DNA of 35,311 nt, from contig JAJCZP010000180.1 of the NCBI GenBank assembly GCA_029262315.1, positions 1-35,311 on the forward strand, written 5' to 3'. Position numbers and translations under genes: made by a program. The stretch comes from Deltaproteobacteria bacterium (GTDB lineage Bacteria; Desulfobacterota; Binatia; UTPRO1). Below are positions 8,305 to 15,189 of this stretch, in pieces. The notes beneath the pieces were generated by a model that ran no database searches, was not told the origin of the DNA, and saw nothing but the letters and a program-made list of their open reading frames with translations. Positions within the stretch are counted from its first letter, which is position 1, and each line of letters starts with the position of its first letter.

Positions 8305-9282
8305 ATGGCCGGCATGATTCGGGCCCGTTTCGTTGGCGTCGGTGCGGCATTGCCCGACACCATCATCCCGAATGGGTTCCTCGAAGCGCAGCTAGGGCTC
8401 GAGCCAGGGTGGATCGAGCGCACCGGCATCCGCGAACGTCGCGTGCTCGGCCGTGACGAATCGTTGGTAGATCTGGCGGAGCACGCGGCACGTGCGGCGT
8501 TGGCCCAAGCGGAGCTGGCGCCAGCCGCGATCGACAGCGTGGTGGTGGCGACGACCTCGGGCGACTATCGCTTTCCGTCGCTTGCGTGCCAGGTGCACGA
8601 GCGGCTCGGACTGCACCACGCGCCCGCGTTCGACGTCGCGGCTGCGTGCGCCGGGTTTCCCTATGCCTTGTCCGTCGCCGATCAGAGTATACGCGCCGGT
8701 GACGTCCAGACGGTGCTGGTCCTCGGCGCCGATGCACTTACGAAGTTCGTCGATCCGGCCGACCGTGGCACCGCGGTCTTGTTCGGCGATGGTGCGGGCG
8801 CGGTAGTGCTGGTGGCAGAACCCGCGGGCGAGCTGGGTATTCTCTCGTGTCGCCTGCGCGCGTTGGGCGCGCTCGGCTCGATTCTGACGGCGCCTGCCGG
8901 CGTCCACCACCCGGATGACCTAGCCGGTGCGGATCTCTGCATGCGCATGGATGGACGGGAAGTGTTTCGCGCGGCCGTGGAGCATCTCGTCGATCTGACG
9001 CGGGCCGCGCTCGGTGACGCCGGCGTCGCGGCCGAGGCCGTACGCCTGTTCGTCCCCCATCAAGCCAACGTCCGTATCATCCGGATGATGGAGCAGCTGC
9101 TCGGTATCGATGAGGCGCGCGTCGCCATCAACCTCGACCGCTATGGCAACACGTCGGCCGCGTCCATCCCCATCGCCCTTGCGGAGGCTGTCGCGGCGGG
9201 ACGCCTCGACGCCGGCGACGCTTTCGTCATGAACGCGGTCGGGGGCGGGCTCGCCGCGGGTGCCGTCGTCGCCCGGTGGTAG
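8305..9282 (+). CDS. fabH: 3-oxoacyl-ACP synthase III (KAS III, FabH-like)
   Basis: 325 residues; ATG at 8305, nine bases after the SDR stop, with Met4 as an alternative start. All catalytic residues are present: Cys115 in VAAACAGF, His in the PHQAN motif, and Asn in RYGNTSAASIP. Further signatures are WIERTGIRERR near residues 36-46, GTAVLFGDGAGAVVL and a C-terminal MNAVGGGLAAGAVVARW. KAS III enzymes condense acyl-CoA with malonyl-ACP to start fatty-acid chains; related enzymes make alkylquinolones, olefins or head-to-head products. A free ACP gene lies 43 bases downstream and an acyltransferase after it, while fabD, fabG and fabF are absent from the neighbourhood, so a dedicated pathway enzyme is as likely as housekeeping FabH. 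Confidence 0.92.
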   Translation: MAGMIRARFVGVGAALPDTIIPNGFLEAQLGLEPGWIERTGIRERRVLGRDESLVDLAEHAARAALAQAELAPAAIDSVVVATTSGDYRFPSLACQVHERLGLHHAPAFDVAAACAGFPYALSVADQSIRAGDVQTVLVLGADALTKFVDPADRGTAVLFGDGAGAVVLVAEPAGELGILSCRLRALGALGSILTAPAGVHHPDDLAGADLCMRMDGREVFRAAVEHLVDLTRAALGDAGVAAEAVRLFVPHQANVRIIRMMEQLLGIDEARVAINLDRYGNTSAASIPIALAEAVAAGRLDAGDAFVMNAVGGGLAAGAVVARW

Positions 9283-9325
9283 GCGGGCGATTGACACTTT
9301 CGGAGCCTCACGGTTAGGTGCTCCC

Positions 9326-9562
9326 ATGAGTACCACTGCGCGGGTGACGAAGATCGTGGCCGAGATCCTGCACGTGCCGATCGAGAAGGTCGAGCCGCAC
9401 ACACCACTCTATCAGGTGGCGGATTTCGACTCGATGCACCTCGCCGAGATCGCCGCGGCCATCGACGACGAGTTCGAGATGCGGCTTCCTGGCGATCAAC
9501 TCGACGTCGTGCAGTCGGTCGAGGATCTCGTTCGACTGGTCGAAGCCGCGCCGGGCCGATAG
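9326..9562 (+). CDS. Acyl carrier protein
   Basis: 78 residues, ATG at 9326. The four-helix ACP pattern is clear: VTKIVAEILHVPIEKVEPHTPLY, then FDSMHLAEIAAAIDDEFEMRLP, then a final helix with SVEDLVRLVE. The serine of DSMHL (about residue 37) is the phosphopantetheine attachment site; DSM instead of the usual DSL is a conservative change. It carries acyl intermediates as thioesters in the cytoplasm. Its place between a KAS III gene and an LpxL-like acyltransferase suggests that the three act on one acyl-ACP pool: synthase, carrier, then transfer to an acceptor. No good Shine-Dalgarno is visible in the bases directly before the start. Confidence 0.93.
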   Translation: MSTTARVTKIVAEILHVPIEKVEPHTPLYQVADFDSMHLAEIAAAIDDEFEMRLPGDQLDVVQSVEDLVRLVEAAPGR

Positions 9563-9592
9563 GTCCACGAAGCTCCGACTCGGGATTTCGGT

Positions 9593-10459
9593 ATGGTGAC
9601 CTCCGAGGCCTGGGCGCGACTGCGGTACGACGGATTGCTGCGTGCGGCGAGTCGAAGCCGGGTGCTTGGGCAGGTCTATGCGGAACTGGTGAGCGCGGTC
9701 GAGTATCGTGCCGATCCCGAGCGGCGGCGCGTGGCGAGTGTTCGCGCCGCGCGCTGGCTGGGTGGCACGAGCAATGATGGCGCCCGCGTCTTTCAGCGCA
9801 GTCTGGCTTCCGAGGCTCTCGAGGAGGCTGACTCGGCGTTTTTCATGCGGCACGAAGGCACGCCCAGCGCCGGCTTCCGGGCGGTCGGACATGAGCCCGC
9901 CCTTGGCGAGGGGATCGTCTACGCGACGCTCCACTTCGGTAGTCCGATTCTGGCCTACATCTATCTCCGCTGTGTTCGCGGGATCGATCTCACCATCATC
10001 GGACGTCGGCTCGACGACGACAATCCGATGCCGGTCCCGAAGCGGCGGTTCGGGATGCGAAAGGTCGCCTGGCTGGAGCGGGTTACGGGGCGCCCGCTGC
10101 TGGGGGTGGACGGACGTGCCATCGCGCGGGCGCGGGGAGAACTGCTCGACGGCCGGTCCCTCTATGCCGCCGTCGATGTTCCCGGCAACGTTGCGGCTCG
10201 CGCCCAAACCGTGTCGATCCTGGGCGAATCAGTGCGGCTCTCGTCGGGAATCTTCGGGCTCGCGACGCTGACCGGGGCGCCGATCCAACCCGTCGTCGCG
10301 ATTCACGAGGGCGGATCGATCGTGCTTCACTATGGAGACCGCATTGAAGGAGCGCGCGGCGGCGCCGTACTCGAAGAGGGCGCCAGGGCGATTGGTGATC
10401 TCGTGCGACGTTTCCCGAGTCAGTGGTGGCTCTGGCCGTACGTGACGCCTGCCGAGTAG
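9593..10459 (+). CDS. LpxL/HtrB-like lysophospholipid acyltransferase
   Basis: 288 residues, ATG at 9593, 30 bases after the ACP stop. The pattern matches the LpxL/LPLAT family: LHFGSPILAY at the position of the HFGNWE active-site block, a VDVPG block after GRSLYAA, LSSGIFGLATLTGAPIQPVV, and a C-terminal FPSQWWLWPYV (family FPEQWLW). These enzymes transfer acyl chains from acyl-ACP to lipid A precursors or other lipids at the inner membrane. The usual HxxxxD/E acid is not where expected: the histidine is followed by FGSPI. The protein has no clear N-terminal membrane anchor. With the neighbouring KAS III and ACP it suggests a specialised acyl lipid. Family assignment is good, activity uncertain. 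Confidence 0.78.
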   Translation: MVTSEAWARLRYDGLLRAASRSRVLGQVYAELVSAVEYRADPERRRVASVRAARWLGGTSNDGARVFQRSLASEALEEADSAFFMRHEGTPSAGFRAVGHEPALGEGIVYATLHFGSPILAYIYLRCVRGIDLTIIGRRLDDDNPMPVPKRRFGMRKVAWLERVTGRPLLGVDGRAIARARGELLDGRSLYAAVDVPGNVAARAQTVSILGESVRLSSGIFGLATLTGAPIQPVVAIHEGGSIVLHYGDRIEGARGGAVLEEGARAIGDLVRRFPSQWWLWPYVTPAE

Positions 10460-10535
10460 CGGAAGCTCGAGAGGTGCGCCGCGTTCTCCCATGGGCGGAG
10501 GTCTGGACTCGCCCTGGCCCAGCGTACGCCGCGGT

Positions 10536-11216
10536 CTACTCCGTGATGAAGACGGCGTTCGAGTCGATGGGTTCGCGCGGCTGCCGACTGCTGTTTGCCG
10601 GTACCGACGTGTCCTCGTAGCCAAACGAGACTCCGCACAAGATGCGCAGGTCAACCGGAATGCCGAGCGTGTCGCGCACCACGGTGGAATACGTGCGGAG
10701 ACTCGCCTGCGCACAACTGCCGATGCCGCGCTCGGTCAGTGCCAGCATCAGCGTCTGCAGCCAGATGCCGATGTCGAGCGCGACGCCGACGCCGAAGCCT
10801 TCGCGCATGCACACGATGGCGCACTGCGGGGCATCGAATAGCTCGAAGTTGCGTCTGAGTGCCCCGAAACGCGCCGGCTTGTCGGTGCGGGCGACGCCCA
10901 TCGCGTCGTAGAGGTTCATCGCGCATTCGACCTGCAGCCGCTTATATTCTCCCGGAAACGTGTCGACCGGATCCTCGGGATTCGGAAGCGTTCCGGCATC
11001 GATCGTGGCACACAGGGCCTCGCGCAGCCGGTCGCAGGCGGCACCCTGCGCGATGTACACGCGCCACGGCTGAACATTGCAGTTCGAGGGCGCATGCTGC
11101 GCGAGGGCGAGTGCTTCTCGGATCTCCTCCTGGGGCACGAGTCGATCGCGGAGGAACCCACGGACGGAGCGTCGCGTCCGGACGATATCTTCGAGCGAAG
11201 CGTTGCGGGAGGTCAT
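10536..11216 (-). CDS. Nitroreductase-family FMN oxidoreductase
   Basis: 226 residues, ATG read from 11216. Nitroreductase landmarks are in order: TRRSVRGF (Arg-rich FMN phosphate contact, residues about 14-21), ALAQHAPSNCNVQPWRVYI (FMN contact and substrate loop), a middle insertion with NLYDAMGVARTDKPAR, DIGIWLQTLMLALTERGIGSC and a C-terminal LRILCGVSFGYED followed by an Arg (Gly-Tyr/Phe-rich end). These dimeric flavoenzymes use NAD(P)H to reduce nitro groups, quinones, enones or halogenated aromatics. The gene is convergent with the acyltransferase gene (76-base gap with no clear terminator) and divergent from the DUF35-thiolase pair. Confidence 0.9.
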   Translation of the reverse strand: MTSRNASLEDIVRTRRSVRGFLRDRLVPQEEIREALALAQHAPSNCNVQPWRVYIAQGAACDRLREALCATIDAGTLPNPEDPVDTFPGEYKRLQVECAMNLYDAMGVARTDKPARFGALRRNFELFDAPQCAIVCMREGFGVGVALDIGIWLQTLMLALTERGIGSCAQASLRTYSTVVRDTLGIPVDLRILCGVSFGYEDTSVPANSSRQPREPIDSNAVFITE

Positions 11217-11414
11217 TGAGGGCCCGAGTCTGCCAGACGCCCCGGGTCAGGCAAGCGCCCGGATTCGAGGCGCTTCCGGGGCTTCATCTGCCGGTTGGCA
11301 TCGGCGGCGCCGCTTCACTATGCTGCATCGGTCTCGATCCATAGCGGCGACCGCGGGGCCTGGCCTCCGGGTACGCGCGACCCCGGCGCCGACTTCAAAG
11401 GAGGGCCAATCACC

Positions 11415-11849
11415 ATGGCAGAGAACGGCAAAGCGGCAGGTCCGCTGCCCGTTGTCCCCTATCTGAAGCTTCCCGAGGGCGGCCAGCCCTATCTCGAGGG
11501 GCACAAGTGCGGGGCCTGCGGGACGATATTCATCGGTGCCCGGGCGACGTGCTCGAAGTGTGGCGCCCGCGACAAGATGAGCGCCACCAAACTCGCCGAC
11601 AAGGGGAACCTCTACACATTCTCGATCGTGTATCGATCGTTTCCGGGGATCGACGTGCCGTACGTATCGGCCATCGTCGACCTCGAGAACGGTGGCACGG
11701 TGAAGGGCAACCTGATCAACATCGAGCCCGATCCAGCGAAGATCAAATTCGGGATGCCCGTCGAGGTCGTCTATCAGGACGCACTCGGCCGGAAGGACAA
11801 AGACGGTAACTCCTACATCAGCTACTTTTTTCAGCCGCAGGGCGCGTGA
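11415..11849 (+). CDS. DUF35 OB-fold/zinc-ribbon acyl-CoA-associated protein
   Basis: 144 residues, ATG at 11415 with a strong AAGGAGG site ten bases upstream. The N-terminal part has a zinc ribbon: CGAC about residue 33, then CSKCG about residue 52 (two CxxC pairs). The C-terminal OB fold runs from LYTFSIVYRSFPG through VPYVSAIVDLENGGTVKGNLI to GMPVEVVYQD. DUF35 proteins pair with SCP2-type thiolases or hydratases and help them bind CoA thioesters, as shown for sterol side-chain enzymes in actinobacteria and for archaeal acetoacetyl-CoA thiolase/HMG-CoA synthase. The thiolase gene follows after 12 bases, the classic arrangement, so a two-subunit complex is very likely. Confidence 0.92.
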   Translation: MAENGKAAGPLPVVPYLKLPEGGQPYLEGHKCGACGTIFIGARATCSKCGARDKMSATKLADKGNLYTFSIVYRSFPGIDVPYVSAIVDLENGGTVKGNLINIEPDPAKIKFGMPVEVVYQDALGRKDKDGNSYISYFFQPQGA

Positions 11850-11861
11850 CGGAGGCAGACC

Positions 11862-13004
11862 ATGAGTGACGTTTATATTCTCGGTACGGACATGATTCGC
11901 TTCGGCCGGTTTCCTGATCGGACCGTTCCTCAGATCGGCGCCGAGTCGGCGCTGTTGGCGCTCGACGATGCGGGCCTGACAATTCAGGATATGCAGGCGC
12001 TCTATTGCGGCAATCTTTTCCAGGCGAACGCGATGGTTGGCCAGCGTATCCTGCAGGAGATCGGTCAGACTGGGGTGGCGGTCGTGAACACCTCCAATGC
12101 GTGCGCGACCGGCGCGACCGCGTTCCGCGAGGCCTGGATGGCAATCAAAGCCGGCGTCTACGATCTCGTGCTGGCGGTGGGCGTGGAGCAGATGGGGAAG
12201 GGCCTCATCGGCGGCACCGGCGCGGGGAAGGGCATTCCGAAGGAAGGCCTTCTCGGCTCGGGCACCATGCCGGCGGTTTTCGCCGAAGCTGGCATGGAAC
12301 ACGCCAGCAAGTACGGTACCACCTTCGAGCAGTTCGCAAAGATCTCGGTGAAGAACCACCATCACTCGACGCTCAATCCGAAGGCCATGTACCAGAAGGA
12401 GACGCCCCTCGAGGACGTCATGAACGCCGAGATGATCGCCTATCCGAACACCAAGCTCATGTGCTCGGTGAACGTCGACGGCTCGGCCGCCGCGGTTCTC
12501 GCGTCGGAGAAGAAGGCCAAAGAGCTCGGGCTCGGCCGCGCGGTCCGGGTGCGGGCTTCGATGCTGACCAGCGACCCGTGGCAGGAGCGCGATCTGGTCA
12601 TGCCGGACGTCAATAGCTGCACGCGGAATGCGGCCAAGGCCGCCTACGAGATGGCGGGCGTCGGGCCGAAGGATGTGAACCTGGTCGAGCTTCACGACTG
12701 TTTTGCCACGGCCGAAATGCTGCACTACGAAAACCTCGGCCTGTGTGGTGATGGCGAGGCCGGGATGATGATCGACGAGGGACACACGGCCCTTGGAGGG
12801 AAGATCCCCGTCAACGTCTCGGGGGGCCTGCTCTCGAAAGGTCATCCGCTCGGCGCGACCGGCATCGCCAACATCTACGAGGTGAGTACGCACCTCCGCG
12901 GTGAGGCCGGTAAGCGTCAGGTCGAAGGGGCCAAGATCGGTCTCACGCATGTCATCGGTCTGGGCAGTGCGTGCGCGATCCACGTCCTGGAAAAAGCCAA
13001 CTAG
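11862..13004 (+). CDS. SCP2-type (SCP-x) thiolase
   Basis: 380 residues, ATG at 11862 with a GGAGG site upstream. Non-decarboxylating thiolase landmarks of the SCP-x branch: nucleophilic Cys81 in NTSNACATGA, VELHDCFATAE (His replacing the NEAF motif of degradative thiolases), and SGGLLSKGHPLGATG near the C-terminus. The N-terminus DVYILGTDMIRFGRF is also typical. Such enzymes cleave branched or cyclic 3-ketoacyl-CoA, such as sterol side chains, and require a DUF35 partner; that partner is directly upstream. Transcription probably ends at the strong hairpin 24 bases after the stop. The true substrate is not readable from sequence. Confidence 0.92.
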   Translation: MSDVYILGTDMIRFGRFPDRTVPQIGAESALLALDDAGLTIQDMQALYCGNLFQANAMVGQRILQEIGQTGVAVVNTSNACATGATAFREAWMAIKAGVYDLVLAVGVEQMGKGLIGGTGAGKGIPKEGLLGSGTMPAVFAEAGMEHASKYGTTFEQFAKISVKNHHHSTLNPKAMYQKETPLEDVMNAEMIAYPNTKLMCSVNVDGSAAAVLASEKKAKELGLGRAVRVRASMLTSDPWQERDLVMPDVNSCTRNAAKAAYEMAGVGPKDVNLVELHDCFATAEMLHYENLGLCGDGEAGMMIDEGHTALGGKIPVNVSGGLLSKGHPLGATGIANIYEVSTHLRGEAGKRQVEGAKIGLTHVIGLGSACAIHVLEKAN

Positions 13005-13027
13005 GCGCGACTCTCGCGTCCGGATGA

Positions 13028-13058
13028 CGGGCGGTGCCGCGGCGTGCGGCACCGCCCG
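13028..13058 (+). terminator. Rho-independent-like terminator after the DUF35-thiolase operon
   Basis: A perfect 13-bp inverted repeat (arms 13028-13040 and 13046-13058, loop GGCGT) lies 24 bases after the thiolase stop and 18 bases before the next start. Only a short T-rich stretch (TGTTGT) follows, so it is a GC-rich, weak-tail terminator typical of high-GC genomes. Confidence 0.75.
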
Positions 13059-13075
13059 TGTTGTATCCAGCCATC

Positions 13076-13561
13076 ATGCGAATCGGCGTTGTCAGCGACA
13101 CCCACAACAACCTCACGAACGTTGCCCGCATCGTCGAGCTGTTCAATGAGGCCGGCGTCGAGCGCGTGGTCCACACCGGTGACATCACGCAGGCGAAGAC
13201 GCTTGATGTCCTCGGTGGTCTCCGCGCGCCGCTCGTCGGCGTCTATGGCAACAACGACCTCGAGCGAGAGTCTCTCGCCGCGGCCGCCATCGAGCGCGGC
13301 TTTCAGTTCGTCGATCCTCCGCTTCGGCTCGTGTGGGCCGAGCGCCGAATCGTGGTCGTCCACGACCCGAAGGAACTCGGGGCCGACCTCCGCGACGCGC
13401 ACGAAATTGCGCTCTTCGGGCATGTGCACAGTCGGGTCATCGAGCGCGATGCCGGTCGTCTCAGCTTCAACCCCGGCGAGTGCGCCGGCCAGATGCACGG
13501 CTACAACGCCGTGGGCGTTGTCGACCTGGCGACGCTCGAGACCGAGCTGCTGCGCTTCTGA
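13076..13561 (+). CDS. YfcE/MJ0936-type metallophosphoesterase
   Basis: 161 residues, ATG at 13076. Calcineurin-like motifs are complete: DTH at residues 8-10 (SDTHNN), GD in VVHTGDI, GNND in VYGNNDLE, a histidine in VVVHD, and GHVH in ALFGHVHSR. The C-terminal FNPGECAG...GVVDL is the YfcE-family ending (usually NPGS). These small cytosolic enzymes bind two metal ions (often Mn) and hydrolyse phosphodiesters; physiological substrates are mostly unknown. No strong Shine-Dalgarno is visible. It stands alone after the terminator hairpin at 13028-13058. Confidence 0.9.
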   Translation: MRIGVVSDTHNNLTNVARIVELFNEAGVERVVHTGDITQAKTLDVLGGLRAPLVGVYGNNDLERESLAAAAIERGFQFVDPPLRLVWAERRIVVVHDPKELGADLRDAHEIALFGHVHSRVIERDAGRLSFNPGECAGQMHGYNAVGVVDLATLETELLRF

Positions 13562-13851
13562 GCCGCGAGCAGTTCGCCGGGTGGAGATAGCCCGACTCGT
13601 TCGCCCCGTGTCATTCGCTTTCGGAGCAAGGGCGAGCTCCACGGCGCACTCGACCATGACGAGCGAACGGTATGCGATGTGATGGGGTGCTGGGGTGCGC
13701 GAACGGTCTCAGTATGCGGCACCGGTACTTTTGTTGCTGTCCGCTGCTACTGAGTTCTCCCATGCAAACGACTATCGATCGTGATTCTACGAGGGTTGTC
13801 GCCGAGGTACGGCGATTGCTTCTCCGCGTGGATTACCAAAGGAGGAAGCCC

Positions 13852-14514
13852 ATGATGAGACGAATCGGAGTGAGCGCCATGCTTGCGGCCGTGATCCTGC
13901 TGTGCGCCGGAGCGCAGGCCGAGGCTGCCTCGTGTAAGAGCATTTGCGGGCAGGGTCGTGGTGTCTGCAAGCGCGCAGCGAAGCTCGTGCGGGATGCGGC
14001 ACGCGTCCAGTGCGACGAGGACCGCGACGCCTGCCTCGCCGGCTGTCCGACGTGCGAGGCCGACTGCGTTACGGCCGGGGACACCTGCCGCACCGCGTGC
14101 GCCAACGAGATCGATGAGCCGGCATGCCTCGATGGATGCGACGCGACGCAGGGCGAGTGCACGGTAGGCTGCGCGACTTGCGAGGACGACTGCAAGGATA
14201 CCCGCGGCGTCTGCCGCGCGGATGCGCAGGCTGGCTTCAGGGACGCCAACGACGCGTGCAAGTTGACCAAGGTGCTCTGTCGCGACGGTTGCGCCGCAGC
14301 CACCGACGAGCAGTGCTCCGCGCGCTGCACCCGTGACGCGGGCCAGTGCCTAAAGAGCACGAAGCGCGACGAGCGCAACTGTGCGCGTGCCTGTCCGACC
14401 GGACGGGATCGCCGCGACTGTCGCCACGGTTGCAAGGACGAGCGCTACACGAGCGACGCCCTATGCGTCGCCGATTTCGCGGTCTGCATGCAGGATTGTA
14501 TCCCGGCTGACTGA
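13852..14514 (+). CDS. Secreted protein with about 30 cysteines in a C-x3-C pattern
   Basis: 220 residues; ATG at 13852 (a second Met follows) preceded by an excellent AAAGGAGG site. The in-frame extension upstream is Cys- and Arg-rich and lacks the signal peptide pattern, so it was not used. The signal peptide MMRRIGVSAMLAAVILLCAGAQAEA is followed by about 30 cysteines in under 200 residues. They recur as CK..CG...GVC, CLAGCPTCEADC, CLDGCDATQGEC, CATCEDDC and similar units, suggesting internal duplication of a C-x3-C-x6-C-like helical hairpin. No catalytic motif is present. An extracytoplasmic disulfide-rich or metal-binding structural protein is plausible. It precedes two more secreted Cys-containing proteins on the same strand. 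Function unknown. Confidence 0.8.
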   Translation: MMRRIGVSAMLAAVILLCAGAQAEAASCKSICGQGRGVCKRAAKLVRDAARVQCDEDRDACLAGCPTCEADCVTAGDTCRTACANEIDEPACLDGCDATQGECTVGCATCEDDCKDTRGVCRADAQAGFRDANDACKLTKVLCRDGCAAATDEQCSARCTRDAGQCLKSTKRDERNCARACPTGRDRRDCRHGCKDERYTSDALCVADFAVCMQDCIPAD

Positions 14515-14565
14515 GCCCGCCGTGCTCGCTTTGTCGGCCACACCAGCAGAAAGAGGGAGGAACAC

Positions 14566-14871
14566 ATGCGCCATCTACTACGTTCGTTGAGCCTGTCATT
14601 GCTGATCGGCGGCCTCGTCGCCGCACCGGTCTCAACGTGGGCTTTCGGAGACGGAACCCCGGACGAAGAGCCACCCGCCGAGGAGCAGCCGTGCGACACG
14701 GCCGGGCTCTTCGGTGCCGCCTACGGCCTGTGCATCGCGTACTGCGAGGCCAACGATTGCGAGATCCAGCCCGACAAGCATGCGTGTGACGTGTTGCGTG
14801 CCAACTATGCGCGCATGACGGGCTTGGCGGATTTCCCCTGCGACGCCACCTTTCCCGAAGATCCGATGTAG
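14566..14871 (+). CDS. Small secreted Cys-containing protein of unknown function
   Basis: 101 residues, ATG at 14566 with a GAGGGAGGA site upstream. Signal peptide through about residue 26 (SLSLLIGGLVAAPVSTWA), an acidic Pro/Glu spacer (DEEPPAEEQ), then a compact motif: CDTAGLFGAAYGLCIAYCEANDC, later ACDVLRANYARMTG and a final FPCD. I recall similar C-x-A-Y-C-E-A-x-D-C motifs in secreted hypothetical proteins of deltaproteobacteria-like genomes, without assigned function. The six cysteines could form three disulfides. It sits 51 bases after the 30-Cys protein and is followed by a hairpin. Confidence 0.75.
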   Translation: MRHLLRSLSLSLLIGGLVAAPVSTWAFGDGTPDEEPPAEEQPCDTAGLFGAAYGLCIAYCEANDCEIQPDKHACDVLRANYARMTGLADFPCDATFPEDPM

Positions 14872-15189
14872 AATCGTGGCCGGTTTCCCCGGGCGGTTCG
14901 TCCAGGGGCAACCGGCCACCAGCCGTCGCCGATGTCCTTCGGCGCTGCGTCACGGTGGCATCACGCACTTGGACGAGCCCCCAGAAGAGCTGCCGGAATC
15001 CTCGGCTGACCGAGTATAACGCAGTGCGACATCCGGCTGAGCAGTATGACGCGGCCTGGCCCTCCGCGCTTGCTCGCCCGCCCCTTGCGGCGAGCACTCC
15101 CTGTGGTGTAACCGCTCATATTCGCACGTGTCTCGAATGGTTTGGCTCGAGACGCTGGCCTTGGCGGACAGCATACGAGGGGGAATCCC
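14872..15189 (+). other. 318-base intergenic leader of the SGNH hydrolase gene
   Basis: No convincing gene here. Besides the hairpin at 14877-14918 it holds two further perfect inverted repeats: 15071-15078 with 15089-15096 (8 bp, arm TGCTCGCC) and 15130-15136 with 15147-15153 (7 bp, arm GTCTCGA). The last lies about 37 bases before the start codon, so the transcript leader may be folded. No known riboswitch pattern was recognised. Confidence 0.4.
14877..14918 (+). terminator. Hairpin after the small Cys protein, likely terminator
   Basis: Arms 14877-14890 and 14905-14918 form a 14-bp stem with one mismatch (a T opposite a C) around a 14-base loop, starting 5 bases after the stop codon. No T-tract follows, so termination efficiency is uncertain. 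Confidence 0.55.

Noticed and set aside
13672-13851. N-terminal extension of the 30-Cys protein
   Set aside because: The AAAGGAGG site and signal peptide both support the ATG at 13852.
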